Of a stretch of 64,000 nt of DNA, positions 8,801 to 17,279 are shown piece by piece. The notes below the pieces were generated by a model. That model saw only the letters and a program-made list of their open reading frames with translations. It had not been told where the DNA came from and did no database searches. The stretch is from NCBI RefSeq assembly GCF_014697475.1, contig NZ_JACJRV010000001.1, positions 248,001 to 312,000 on the forward strand, given 5' to 3'. Source of the DNA: Nostoc sp. FACHB-152 (lineage in GTDB: Bacteria; Cyanobacteriota; Cyanobacteriia; Cyanobacteriales; Nostocaceae). The first letter of the stretch is position 1; each line of letters begins with the position of its first letter. A program made the position numbers and the translations under genes.

Positions 8801-11239
8801 GGCACTGCTAGCTTAAGTAACGGTCTATTGCGCTTAGGAGACAGCAACATTGCCCTCAGTGGTAGTTTACAAACTGGAAACGACCCTAAATTTGCAGTCC
8901 AAGCTAACTTAAATCAAACTAAAGTAGAAAGAATCTTACAAGCTCTTAATATATTTGACTTTAGCGATTTGAGTAGTGGGTTAGAAGCCCCAACATTGGC
9001 TGGTGCAGAGGTACTTGACACGACACCTCGGAGATTGCCCAATGCAGATTTAAAAACGCAGTTAGCATATTTTTCTAAACAAACAGATGCGTTCGCCCAA
9101 CAACAGCGACAAGAACAAAAACAAGCACCTAATTTACCTACCCTGGCAGAATTAACTGGTGCTTTGAGTGGTGTAGTTACAGCCAGTGGTTCCTTGAAGA
9201 CGGGGTTAAATGCTGGCTTTAATCTTCAAGGTGCGAACTGGCAATGGGGTGAATATTCCATTAATCAAGTCGTTGCTAATGGTAACTTTGCCGATGGTGT
9301 TGTTACACTATCGCCATTAAGTCTTGGCATAAATCAAGGCTCAGTCGCTTTTTCCGGACAATTAGGAACCGACCAACTAGCAGGACAGTTGAATGTAGCA
9401 AACTTACCCTTATCACTTTTTCAGCCCATCATAGACAGATATCCTGTAGATGTCACAGGTCAAGTAAATGCTGTAGCTAATTTGCAAGGCAGTTTAAAAG
9501 ACCCCAGAGTTAATGGGCAAGTGTCGCTGGCAAATGCAACATTAAACCAACAACCTGTACAAACAGTCCAAGTAAACTTTGATTACAACGATGCTCGTGT
9601 GAACTTTGACAGTACTTTGCTGTTAACAGGGACACAACCAGTTACCATTAAAGGTAGCGTACCTGCTCCGTTGCCGTTTGTAGCAGTGCAACCCAGTAAT
9701 CAAATTAACATCAACGCTAATGTCAGCAATGAAGGTCTTTCATTGTTAAACCTGCTGACCAATAATCAAGTTAGTTGGGTAGATGGTCAAGGACAGGTGA
9801 ATGTCAACGTTGGCGGTACTCTTAACCAGCCAATTATTAATGGAAATGCCACACTCAATAATGCGACTTTTCGCGCTCAAGCCTTACAAGAACCACTAAC
9901 TAATGTCGCAGGGACAGTGCAATTTAATGGTAGGACGGTGAATGTTGAAGGCTTTCAGGGCAATTATAATGAGGGGTTAATTACTGCTTCAGGAATTCTA
10001 CCGATTTTTTCTGGGCAAACTGTATCAAATCCCCTCACAGTCTCAATAGAAAAACAACTAGATTTTGAAGTTCCAGGATTGTATAAAGGTGGTGTTAGTG
10101 GGGATGCCGTTATTCGCGGAACAGCACTCAATCCTGTAATTGGAGGAGAAATTGAACTCAAAGATGGTCAAGTCACGATTGGCAAAACTGCCACTGCTAG
10201 CTCAAAACCAGCAACCACAACAGCAAATAAAATTACCACAGTAACTTTATCAGAAGCGAATAACGCTACAACAGCTAATACTAGTACTGCAACAACAACC
10301 ACAACAGCAGCTAATACTAGTACTGCAACTAGGCCTAACTTACCTGTGGAGTTTACAGATTTACGCTTGATTTTAGGCGATGACGTTAGCGTTGGTACGC
10401 AGTCCCTACTGGGTTTTGTACCGGGAGGAGCCGCATTTAGTCAACCGCTACTCAACTTCCAGGCAAAAGGTGACTTGACGATTAACGGTACATTAGCCAA
10501 GCCTCTCCCCCAAGGAACCATTCGTCTGACAGGAGGACGAGTCAACTTATTTACAACACAGTTCACCTTAGAACGCGGCTATGAACACACGGCAAAGTTT
10601 ACTCCCAGCCAAGGAGGACTTGACCCGACTTTAAATGTCCGACTGCTAGCGATTGTACCTGAAGCATCGCCAACGAACAATCGAACTTTAGAATCACCTT
10701 TGTCTGGGGAAATTAGTGATGTTTCTGCTTACAACTTTGGGACTTTACGCACCGTTAGGGTTCGAGCAACGGCGACAGGTAGGGCGAGCGAATTAGCAAA
10801 CAATCTCGAACTCACGAGTGAACCTGCTCGTAGCCGTGGAGAAATCATAGCTTTGCTGGGTGGTTCAATTCTGAATAATTTCGCGCAAACAGGAGATGCA
10901 GCACAAGGGCTGACTAATTTTGCCAGTTCTACTATTTTAGGTGGTTTGCAAGGAACTATTACTGCGATCGGGCAAGCTGTTGGCTTTAATGAATTTCGCA
11001 TATATCCTACCCCTGCTACTAATCAAGCATCCAGGAGATCTTCAGTTCTCAATTTATCAGCAGAGGGCGTTTTTAATATCAACCGTAACTTTTCTGTCTC
11101 TTTATCACGAGCTTTCTCTAGTGATGAATCTTTACGATACAACCTACTTTATCGTCTCAATGATGAAATTCTCATACGTGGCTCAACTAATTTAGACAAT
11201 GAAAGTTTATTCTTATTAAACTATGAAACTCGATTTTAA
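5894..11239 (+). CDS. tamB: TamB-like translocation/assembly protein (DUF490, AsmA-like)
   Basis: A giant periplasm-spanning protein of about 1781 residues. Seen: a cytoplasmic N-terminus and a single membrane anchor (ITLTIAIILLIGIAYGIWW, about residues 23-41), a very long body of degenerate beta-rich repeats (many GxLxxP/NGxxxL units) as in AsmA-like bridge proteins, and a C-terminal TamB/DUF490 domain over the last ~350 residues ending in an aromatic residue. In other bacteria TamB-type proteins carry phospholipids or help outer membrane proteins such as Omp85 partners reach the outer membrane; the same role is inferred here. No TamA/Omp85 gene is in the window. The start is taken at ATG 5894; a TTG four codons upstream is possible. 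A Thr/Ala-rich linker near residues 1435-1480 contains a short DNA repeat. The gene is probably monocistronic. Confidence 0.88.
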   Translation: MTRSPNSGNDQERAIRSLIYLLVIRRITLTIAIILLIGIAYGIWWGRRYVYNDLAPLVETNLEQLLGRPINLGRVDAFSLSSLRFSSLSIPPTATDPDQLTAKAVDVKFSLLPVLFSRTLPLNVTLVQPNVYIQQDKDGRWVTAQVKSQEGKGVIQTQLQSLSLIDGNVELLPAPAPTSPKGSVVIDNFSGVARFAPDNQEIGYDINGQLTRGGTVKISGETQPKTQETNLKVQAQTLLASDVSRLIQLPIVLQAGRVNADLAVKIPPKLSDIAITGTAFANGVTAQIQNVPQRFSNSNGQLIFQGEAIALNNLTTNFGKVPLVANGEVNLKKGFNLAAQIKSVTAKNLLDTFRVKSPVVATGAVQANVKVQGSLQQPVLNITAKNITPIQVDRLQFQAVNTDFRVGVSKAGTQLAVSNLRLVPTAGGQITGGGQATLGNQAKFNVAVEGVSGDVLARTYGFTPPINIGNISAKAEITGAIGKQPLAMNISSVQVRPPAGGQILASGQLQLAPQGNVLLNVQAQNLPGDAIAKTNNNSSTIKVGIVSANAKVTGSLGNLRTVAQIQAPAATYPTTGQVVIAQQGNNIVFPNAVLNVAGGKITASGRVAQQRWQASVNAQQLQLNRFGQIPPQFQGVLRNAALNLSGSTTSFQPTTIQASGQANLNVAGGRVNLRDISLNSGRWQLLANAEGIPLNRFSPQLRGRLSSNVQVAGTTASFQLADIRAAGQIRASQGVAQLAQPLTAQFQWNGQQIIVQRATTPGISANGAIAVQLPQKGTPQIAGFNLNVTAQNFNLQNTGFKIPGDTQLAGLLDFNGRITGTPDTPQANGNIRLENFEVSNLTFDPLLTGNVNFQGGQGASLQLAGTQDRIAVNLNANYRPTSFLVKRDEAVTTGRTEGDNLIINAQQFPIALVSSFVPNNRLKPLAGQLSGNLVVNLNNYAVNGDVAIAGPRVARVSADEFRGNINYADGTASLSNGLLRLGDSNIALSGSLQTGNDPKFAVQANLNQTKVERILQALNIFDFSDLSSGLEAPTLAGAEVLDTTPRRLPNADLKTQLAYFSKQTDAFAQQQRQEQKQAPNLPTLAELTGALSGVVTASGSLKTGLNAGFNLQGANWQWGEYSINQVVANGNFADGVVTLSPLSLGINQGSVAFSGQLGTDQLAGQLNVANLPLSLFQPIIDRYPVDVTGQVNAVANLQGSLKDPRVNGQVSLANATLNQQPVQTVQVNFDYNDARVNFDSTLLLTGTQPVTIKGSVPAPLPFVAVQPSNQININANVSNEGLSLLNLLTNNQVSWVDGQGQVNVNVGGTLNQPIINGNATLNNATFRAQALQEPLTNVAGTVQFNGRTVNVEGFQGNYNEGLITASGILPIFSGQTVSNPLTVSIEKQLDFEVPGLYKGGVSGDAVIRGTALNPVIGGEIELKDGQVTIGKTATASSKPATTTANKITTVTLSEANNATTANTSTATTTTTAANTSTATRPNLPVEFTDLRLILGDDVSVGTQSLLGFVPGGAAFSQPLLNFQAKGDLTINGTLAKPLPQGTIRLTGGRVNLFTTQFTLERGYEHTAKFTPSQGGLDPTLNVRLLAIVPEASPTNNRTLESPLSGEISDVSAYNFGTLRTVRVRATATGRASELANNLELTSEPARSRGEIIALLGGSILNNFAQTGDAAQGLTNFASSTILGGLQGTITAIGQAVGFNEFRIYPTPATNQASRRSSVLNLSAEGVFNINRNFSVSLSRAFSSDESLRYNLLYRLNDEILIRGSTNLDNESLFLLNYETRF
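10274..10329 (+). repeat. Short direct repeat in the tamB linker
   Basis: The 20-mer GCTAATACTAGTACTGCAAC occurs exactly twice (10274-10293 and 10310-10329), 36 bases apart, inside a Thr/Ala/Asn-rich linker of the TamB-like protein. The 36-base period keeps the reading frame, so copy number could vary without breaking the gene. Confidence 0.8.
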
Positions 11240-11607
11240 CTAGAAGGCAGAAGGACGATAGTCGTTTATTTGGTGAAATGCTATCACATCTTGCACCTAG
11301 CCTCAGCGAATTCCATTCGCTCGGCTATACAAACGCACGTCCGCACTTCGACAAGCTCAGTGACCACCTGAAAGCGCGAAAAATTAAAGGTTTGAAACCC
11401 GCCTTCGCGGGTTTTGTCCGTGTAGCCGCGACTTCAGTCGCTTGGTGCAAGCTGTGAATCAACAAGTTTTTTAAAGAAAAATAACTTGATGGCTAGCCTG
11501 AGCCATAACCCTGTATAATTTTTTTCAAAATTCAAACGTAGCGACAATCCTAGATAAAACAAATAGTAATTGAACTTGACTTTCAAAATTTTAATAGGTG
11601 TTAGACT
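11240..11607. other. Gene-free region with palindromes after tamB
   Basis: About 370 bases with no supported gene. It contains a stretch TTTATTTGGTGAAATG (near 11266) also found near 4852, a perfect hairpin at 11395-11414 with a terminator-like form, a second palindrome GCGACTTCAGTCGC (11428-11441), and the presumed promoter of the 69-residue gene at 11608. Confidence 0.6.
11395..11414 (+). terminator. Terminator-like hairpin downstream of tamB
   Basis: AAACCCGC CTTC GCGGGTTT is a perfect 8-pair stem with a CTTC tetraloop, ending in TTTT. It lies 155 bases after the tamB stop codon. It could equally be one of the repeated short palindromes common in Nostocales. Confidence 0.45.
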
Positions 11608-11817
11608 ATGATTTCTCAAGATTGTGAATCAGTTGATATTGTGAACGACCTGTTGAGAAAAATCAGAATTAAAGAAAGTCAGCTAAAAATAGCTCAAGAA
11701 TCTAATATGGTCTATACAGCTGAAGCATTAGAAAATCAAATCTTAGAATTACGATATAAGTTATCCCAATCGCAAGACCCTGAATTGCAAGCGTTGATGA
11801 GTTTGCTAGACGATTGA
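11608..11817 (+). CDS. Small hypothetical protein, predicted helical/coiled coil
   Basis: A 69-residue acidic protein that I do not recognise. It has no signal peptide or membrane segment. The sequence is rich in Glu, Gln, Leu and Lys with heptad-like Leu/Ile spacing across residues 10-65 (for example LENQILELRYKLSQ), so a helical hairpin or coiled coil is likely. The start codon is preceded by AGGTG at suitable spacing, which supports real translation. It stands alone between tamB and the convergent gene at 11866. No function is proposed. Confidence 0.65.
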   Translation: MISQDCESVDIVNDLLRKIRIKESQLKIAQESNMVYTAEALENQILELRYKLSQSQDPELQALMSLLDD

Positions 11818-11865
11818 TTTTTAGGTTACTGCCAAATTGAAGACTCACCTAAAACCTGAGCTACT

Positions 11866-12669
11866 CTATTTTTGGCGATGAATATAGATTGGCTGAGGGA
11901 TTTTTGGACGTGGGTAAATCTGCTGCATTTGATCCCAAATAGAATGGAAAAGCTGTTGAGAATATGTAGGTAATTGAGCAACAATATCATAAAACATTTT
12001 TTCATAGCGATCCATCTCTGCTTCTAAAAATTTTGGAGCTTCTTGCCCATACAGTTTTACGAATAAATCATAAGTATTAAAATCTCCAGCTACGACATCA
12101 CTATTGTATGAATAAATATCATCATATATTTCTGTAACAATTTCGATAGGCCACATTACATCAAAGATGGCTTTATCGTAATCTTTACCTAAGCTTTGAA
12201 TTAGAAGACTGTGTAAAAGTCGATAATCAGAAGAACGTAACTCATTTATTTGAGAAATATCAGCATGAGTAAAAATTTTGGTTGTGACTAACTTGGTTTC
12301 CAGATCACATAGTTCTGCTAGTTTATTTACATAATATTTGATAGACCAATGTTCAAGATTAAGTTCTTTTACTAGTTGCAAAATAATACTTTGTTTTGCT
12401 GACCAACAAGAAGATTTCTGAAGTGGAATTTGTTGATGTTGTTCAGTCTCTACTTCAAAGTCTGCTTGATATATCAGTGCTTCTATAAATCCTAAAATTG
12501 CATAATACTGAAAAAAGTCAACTGTATTTAAATTATAAATAGGGAAATAGCATAAAGTTATATCGCGCATTATCCGTGCAGATTTACGCATATTGTAGTA
12601 AGAAATACAAGGGGATTTACTAGCAATACTGCTGTTGATTTTATTTTGATTTGTTAGGTTATTTATCAT
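11866..12669 (-). CDS. Putative class I isoprenoid-synthase-like all-alpha protein
   Basis: A 267-residue protein, predicted to be almost wholly helical. Around residues 180-200 it has DDIYSYNSDVVAGDFN. This resembles the second metal-binding (NSE/DTE) motif of class I terpene synthases, (N/D)Dxx(S/T)xxx(E/D), together with the GDxxN that often follows it. An upstream helix with SSDYRLLHSLL also resembles isoprenoid-synthase-fold proteins. The first aspartate-rich motif (DDxxD) is not obvious; DFEVE near residue 70 is a weak candidate. The family's usual length is 300 or more, so this is a short or divergent member. The start has no clear ribosome-binding site; Met27 is an alternative. It is isolated, 84 bases after a histidine kinase on the same strand. 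The fold is a motif-based inference; the product is unknown. Confidence 0.5.
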   Translation of the reverse strand: MINNLTNQNKINSSIASKSPCISYYNMRKSARIMRDITLCYFPIYNLNTVDFFQYYAILGFIEALIYQADFEVETEQHQQIPLQKSSCWSAKQSIILQLVKELNLEHWSIKYYVNKLAELCDLETKLVTTKIFTHADISQINELRSSDYRLLHSLLIQSLGKDYDKAIFDVMWPIEIVTEIYDDIYSYNSDVVAGDFNTYDLFVKLYGQEAPKFLEAEMDRYEKMFYDIVAQLPTYSQQLFHSIWDQMQQIYPRPKIPQPIYIHRQK

Positions 12670-12753
12670 ATTTATTGCTTATTTTGTTTTATATTAGTGT
12701 TTTTCCTTTTGTACTAATAGTCAACAGTATTATTAACTAGGATTGACTAAAAA

Positions 12754-14982
12754 TTAGTTTATTGGAATAGTAATAACAAACTCAGATCCTTGCCCTGGTA
12801 GAGAATTAACCGTTAAATTTCCTTTGTGTTTTTCTACCACAATTTTATAGCTGATATATAAACCCAAGCCTGTGCCTTTACCTATAGATTTAGTAGTAAA
12901 AAATGGGTCAAATAGCTTTGAAGCTACTGTATCTGTCATCCCTAAAGCATTATCAGCAATAGTAATTGTTGCGTTCTTTTCATTTATTAACTGAGTCTTG
13001 ATTAAAATCATTGGGGATTTTGAATTCAGATTTTCGTATTTAAAATTAGAATATGGGAAACCTTGTTCTGATGTAACTGAACGACTTTTTTCTTCTAGTG
13101 CATCGATCGCATTCGCAATAATATTCATAAATGCTTGATTTATTTGGCTAGGATGACACTCTATAATAGGTAAATCTTCATATTCTTTAACTACTGTAAT
13201 TTTAAAATTACTCTCTATACCTTTTAAGCGATGATCTAAAATCATTAAGGTACTTTCTAAGCCTTCATGAATATTAACTGCTTTGAATTCAGCTTCATCA
13301 AGGCGAGCAAAGTTCTTCAATGAAATAACTATATCTGTAATTCTTTGGGTTCCCGATTCCATTGAACCCAGAATTTTTGTTAAGTCTGATGTTAAAAAAT
13401 CCAGTTCAATATCATTGATTATTTTTGTTATTTCTGGTGATGGATTTGAATAATATTTTTGATATTCATTTATTAATTTAAATAAATCTTCTACATATCT
13501 TCTGGCATAGGTTATGTTGCCGTGAATAAAACTAACTGGGTTATTAATTTCATGAGCAATACCTGCTACCATCATGCCTAAGCTAGACATTTTTTCTGTC
13601 TGAATTAATTGAGCTTGGGTTTGCTGAAGTTCGGTAATAACTTGTTTGAGTTCAGCAGTACGTTCTTCTACACGATTTTCTAATTCGACATTATTTTGTT
13701 CTAAAATTTTAAATGCTGAGATTAGCTGTGCTGCCATTTTATTAAAAGATGAGGCAAGCATATCCAGTTCTGCAACTTTATTAGCTGGTACTTGTTGATT
13801 TAAATCTCCCGATGCGATCGCTTTACTGGCTTTGCTCAAAATTAAAATTGGCTTGCTAATCCATCTGGAAGTGTACATACCTAATAATGTTGCTGCGCCT
13901 AAGGCTAAACCACACAATAAAATAGTAGTTTGGTTATTAGCATCAATTTGCTCCATAAAATCTGATTCTGGCAATAAAACAACTACTATCCAGTCCAAAG
14001 AAAAATGATCCCGCCAGTTTGTAACATGGATAAAATAACGTTTGCCAGCAAACTCAAACTCCAATTCTTCGTGTTTTGATATTGTTTGATAATTTCTAAA
14101 CTTTTGCTTTAGATAATTTGCTGTGGCTTTAATTAATGGGTCTTGGATTTCAGTATCTTTAAGTCTTTTTATTTCTTCCTTTACAGTCTGAAAATTTGGT
14201 TGTCCCAAAGAATTAGCAATTAATAACCCATTCCGTTCAATAATAAAAATTTTGTCATTAGGGCTAATATTTAAATTCCGAAGAAAATCACTAATATTTG
14301 ATAAAAGTAAATCTACCCCAATCACAGCAACCAGCTTTTGGTTACGATCGTAGATGGGATAATTAGCGGAAGCTGCTACATATCCATCAAAATTCAACCC
14401 TTCACTAGCAAACCCTTCACTAGGATAAATTCGACTCCAAATTGGTTTGCCTGCTTTGACTGTATCTGCATACCAAGTATCAGTTAAGGGATTATAATTA
14501 GTGCTATACAGCAACTGGGTGCGATTTCCTTGATTATCAGTAGCGTAAGTGAAATCTTTTTGAGCATAACTTTCATTAATTAAGGCATCTTGACCTTCTT
14601 TCAAGCGTCCCGCTCCGGCTCCTTTACCTGTAGGCAGTACATAACCTATCCAACTGATATTTTTAAAAGTTTGAGCTTGTTTCCAGAAATAGTATCCAGA
14701 GCTTTTTAAATCCTGTAAGTCAAGCCTTTTCTGTTGAATGATGTCAGCATTTATTTGGTTAATTTGGTGGGGAGTTGCGAGATAGCTATCAAGATGCTGA
14801 GTTACGGCACCGCTACTTCTACGCATTACTTCACCAACTAAACTTGATACTGCTTTTTGTCCGTTTTTAAAGGAGAAATATCCTACAAGTCCTACAGCCC
14901 CAAAAATTTGGATGACAAAGGGTACAATTAGAAACAGACGTAGAGGTAGCTTGTAGGAATATCTAACATCAGTATTCTTCAC
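12754..14982 (-). CDS. Membrane sensor histidine kinase (dCache-HAMP-HisKA-HATPase)
   Basis: A 742-residue sensor kinase. Domains in order: TM helix (about 14-36), a ~310-residue extracytoplasmic double-Cache region (motifs WYADTVKAGKPIWSRIYPSE and AVIGVDLLLSNISDFLRNL), a second TM (about 352-372), HAMP, a coiled coil, then a kinase core with H-box AGIAHEINNPVSF, N-box NQAFMNIIANAIDALEE, G1-box ADNALGMTD and G2-box GKGTGLGLYISYKIV. The first Gly of the usual DNGxGM G1 box is Ala, a mild deviation. Cache domains sense small molecules such as amino or carboxylic acids; the ligand is unknown. There is no receiver domain and no adjacent regulator, so it is an orphan kinase. Its core closely resembles the kinase at 24325-25710, including the PLIEC/PIIEC and FMNI(I/V)ANAIDAL segments. 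Confidence 0.92.
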   Translation of the reverse strand: MKNTDVRYSYKLPLRLFLIVPFVIQIFGAVGLVGYFSFKNGQKAVSSLVGEVMRRSSGAVTQHLDSYLATPHQINQINADIIQQKRLDLQDLKSSGYYFWKQAQTFKNISWIGYVLPTGKGAGAGRLKEGQDALINESYAQKDFTYATDNQGNRTQLLYSTNYNPLTDTWYADTVKAGKPIWSRIYPSEGFASEGLNFDGYVAASANYPIYDRNQKLVAVIGVDLLLSNISDFLRNLNISPNDKIFIIERNGLLIANSLGQPNFQTVKEEIKRLKDTEIQDPLIKATANYLKQKFRNYQTISKHEELEFEFAGKRYFIHVTNWRDHFSLDWIVVVLLPESDFMEQIDANNQTTILLCGLALGAATLLGMYTSRWISKPILILSKASKAIASGDLNQQVPANKVAELDMLASSFNKMAAQLISAFKILEQNNVELENRVEERTAELKQVITELQQTQAQLIQTEKMSSLGMMVAGIAHEINNPVSFIHGNITYARRYVEDLFKLINEYQKYYSNPSPEITKIINDIELDFLTSDLTKILGSMESGTQRITDIVISLKNFARLDEAEFKAVNIHEGLESTLMILDHRLKGIESNFKITVVKEYEDLPIIECHPSQINQAFMNIIANAIDALEEKSRSVTSEQGFPYSNFKYENLNSKSPMILIKTQLINEKNATITIADNALGMTDTVASKLFDPFFTTKSIGKGTGLGLYISYKIVVEKHKGNLTVNSLPGQGSEFVITIPIN

Positions 14983-15121
14983 GGGTTAAGTACCACTTGG
15001 CAAATCAGGATTACATCGCTGAGGTTAGTATTCCCATAATTTGTAATGGGGTATCACAAATTACTGTTATTTTCTAAAATGGCTAATTTTATAAAGGTTG
15101 CTCATATTAGAATTTCAAGTA

Positions 15122-15153
15122 ATAAAAAAACAGCCTGTTTACACAGGCTGTTT
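15122..15153 (-). terminator. Rho-independent terminator for the DUF1565 gene
   Basis: AAACAGCCTGT (15128-15138) pairs perfectly with ACAGGCTGTTT (15143-15153) around a 4-base loop. On the minus strand the stem is followed directly by a run of seven T. It lies 171 bases past the stop codon at 15324, with the MITE in between. Confidence 0.85.
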
Positions 15154-15191
15154 GGTAACTTATTTAGGTAGATGCCATTTTTCTATACAGA

Positions 15192-15305
15192 TATAGGAAT
15201 CCGATTTGATTACTGAATATACTTGTGTAGTCAGGCAATAGGTAACCCAAAAGAAGGCAAGTAACAATGTCTGATTTGTTTCAAAAATCAAATACTAATC
15301 CTATA
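15192..15305 (+). repeat. MITE-like repeat family 1, copy C
   Basis: A 114-base element with clear terminal inverted repeats: TATAGGAATCCGATTTGATT at the left and, read on the other strand, TATAGGATTAGTATTTGATT at the right. The interior TACTTGTGTAGTCAGGCAAT is shared with copies A (reverse complement) and D. Its ends are the best preserved of the four copies along with copy D, so it can define the family. Confidence 0.85.
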
Positions 15306-15323
15306 AATCGATCAATTTTTAAT

Positions 15324-17279
15324 TTAATTTAACGGCTCAATAATAGTTCGTAAGCCATTGCTGGTGAGTGTTTTTAACATTTCATCAGCGTTAGTGCGAT
15401 CGCTAAATACTCCAGCTTGCATAACTTTCCGCCCTTGCCAGATTGTGGAAAATGCACCAGGAGCAACAAATCTCACTAATTCCTGTTCTTGGTCGTTGGT
15501 TACTTCTACTATGATGCGGTAACGCACGCCTCTAACAGACTGCAAATAACTTTGATTGTAAGCAGTTGTATTAGTTTGCGGAACTGGGACTTTTTGCAGA
15601 TTGCGAGTATTGCCGAGGGGAACATTGCCATCTGGAACTGGTAAAGGAGTTTCTCTAATGCTGGATGCTGGTTGGGGTATGGTTAATGCTGATGCTTGAC
15701 CTTGAGTAGGTTGCACATCAGAATTGGGTGCAGCAAATTCGATGGTGTTCGGGTTAATCTGCACGTAATTTAACTGTGGTGATGCTGATTGCAAAACTGG
15801 CAGTGGTGTGACTTGAGTTTTAGGCAATGGTTGTTGTGCAGTTAAACTGCTGGGAACAGGGAATCCACCAGTGGGCGGGGTGAGTGGTTTTGGATTAGAT
15901 CTAAGCGCAATAGGCTTTCTGGGTAGTTTTGCTACTGGATTGGTGGTTTTTGGTACTTCAGGGAGAGATAAAGTGATTTCTTCACGCGAAGTAGTGACAG
16001 GGATGATGTTATTAGGCGTAGCAGGTTGAGCGTTATCGGTAGGTGCAATCGGATTTTTGGGTGATGTTGTGATTTCAGGGGAAGAAAAGCTGATTTCTTC
16101 ACGCGAAGTAGTGACAGGGATGATGTTATTAGATGTCGCTGGTTGAGAATTATCTTCAACAGTGGGGGCTTGAGCATTAAAATCTACTTTGCCTGCGATT
16201 TTTTCGCTAGTGAGGGTATTCCCAGGAGCTACGATCGCTTGCTTGGCAGCACTGGCATTGATATCATAGCGGGTATTATTGCGAAATTCGTTACTACCAG
16301 CCTCCGTAGCACTACCTAAGTTTGGCATCGCTTGGGCGATCGCTACTAAACCATCTTCTTTACTACCCTCAATGACATTATGCCGTAAAATCGGCTGCGC
16401 CTTCCCTTGGACTAAAATTCCTGCCCGATTATCTTTAATTTGATTACCTATGACCATAGGAGCCGCATTTTGAGTAATATTTACCCCAAAACCTGTTTCT
16501 TGAAAGATATTTTCTTGCACTTTCGCCTGAGAATTACCACTGAGGGTGATGCCGTTGGCTCCATTGCGATAAAAATAATTTTTACTAATTGTGGGATTGC
16601 CATTACCACTAACGGCCACTCCATCTTGAGTACTTCCTGTAAATGTATTTTCGGCAATTACTGGGTTGCTTGATTCAATCCACAACCCATAACCACGGAG
16701 ATTCGGATTAGTGACTGTCACCCCTGTTAATCCGGCTTGGTTTGCGCCCACAATCGTGACATTCTGCCCGCCATAGCTGCGGCTAAGGTATGCACCGCCT
16801 CCTTGAATGATAATTCCACTGCCTTTGTTAGTTGTATCTCCTTGAATGGAAATACCAGCTTTTAGCATTAATGGAAACACTTCGCCTGTTTCTGTACTGT
16901 AAGTACCAGGAGCCAGCATAATAACTGTATTGCCTGTGGTAACTCGCAGAGCTTGGGTAATAGTTTTGTATGGGGTGCGATCGCTACCATTACCTGTTGT
17001 GTCATCTCCGACACTTGGGTTGACAAACACTGCATGAACCTGAGAGAGTGTTCTTTCACCCAGGGGCATTCGATCTGATATAGATGGTACCTGAGCAACG
17101 ACGCTGCCGTTGATCGTCAGCAACGTTAAGCCGGTCACTCCCACACCAACCGTACAAAGCAAAGCTGAGTAACCAAAAGCTATAAGTATAGCTAAGTCCA
17201 GAGATGGATGTGGTTTATCAGAAGCTCTAAGCTTGAGTGCTAGTCTACGATGTTGACTAAACATAATGGGGGAAAACAT
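15324..17279 (-). CDS. Exported DUF1565 right-handed beta-helix protein with SPOR-like C-terminus
   Basis: A 651-residue cell-envelope protein. Domains in order: a basic N-terminus and hydrophobic signal/anchor (about residues 29-61), a DUF1565 parallel beta-helix (about 80-350; opening VFVNPSVGDDTTGNGSDRTP and then repeated turns such as NPTISKNYFYRNGANGI), a long Pro/Thr/Asn-rich linker (about 360-560) with a duplicated 28-residue block, and a C-terminal ~70-residue domain whose GRKVMQAGVFSDRTNADEML resembles SPOR-type peptidoglycan-binding modules. A structural or carbohydrate-binding envelope role is inferred. The ATG at 17279 has AGGAG ten bases upstream. It is monocistronic, ending at a strong terminator beyond a MITE. 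The beta-helix call is firm; the SPOR-like call is tentative. Confidence 0.85.
   Translation of the reverse strand: MFSPIMFSQHRRLALKLRASDKPHPSLDLAILIAFGYSALLCTVGVGVTGLTLLTINGSVVAQVPSISDRMPLGERTLSQVHAVFVNPSVGDDTTGNGSDRTPYKTITQALRVTTGNTVIMLAPGTYSTETGEVFPLMLKAGISIQGDTTNKGSGIIIQGGGAYLSRSYGGQNVTIVGANQAGLTGVTVTNPNLRGYGLWIESSNPVIAENTFTGSTQDGVAVSGNGNPTISKNYFYRNGANGITLSGNSQAKVQENIFQETGFGVNITQNAAPMVIGNQIKDNRAGILVQGKAQPILRHNVIEGSKEDGLVAIAQAMPNLGSATEAGSNEFRNNTRYDINASAAKQAIVAPGNTLTSEKIAGKVDFNAQAPTVEDNSQPATSNNIIPVTTSREEISFSSPEITTSPKNPIAPTDNAQPATPNNIIPVTTSREEITLSLPEVPKTTNPVAKLPRKPIALRSNPKPLTPPTGGFPVPSSLTAQQPLPKTQVTPLPVLQSASPQLNYVQINPNTIEFAAPNSDVQPTQGQASALTIPQPASSIRETPLPVPDGNVPLGNTRNLQKVPVPQTNTTAYNQSYLQSVRGVRYRIIVEVTNDQEQELVRFVAPGAFSTIWQGRKVMQAGVFSDRTNADEMLKTLTSNGLRTIIEPLN
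15956..16154 (-). repeat. Two 82-base tandem copies (period 117) inside the DUF1565 gene
   Basis: Segments 15956-16037 and 16073-16154 are near-identical at an offset of 117 bases (39 codons). Each encodes the block DNxQPATxNNIIPVTTSREE in the linker of the beta-helix protein. The unchanged stretch TTCACGCGAAGTAGTGACAG appears in both, pointing to a recent in-frame duplication. Confidence 0.9.

Larger units (their letters stand above)
14983..15323. other. Gene-free region holding a terminator and a MITE
   Basis: About 340 bases between two minus-strand genes. It holds the promoter of the kinase gene (nearest 14983), a strong terminator (15122-15153) for the upstream DUF1565 gene, and a family 1 MITE-like repeat (15192-15305) lying between that gene's stop codon and its terminator. 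Confidence 0.7.
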
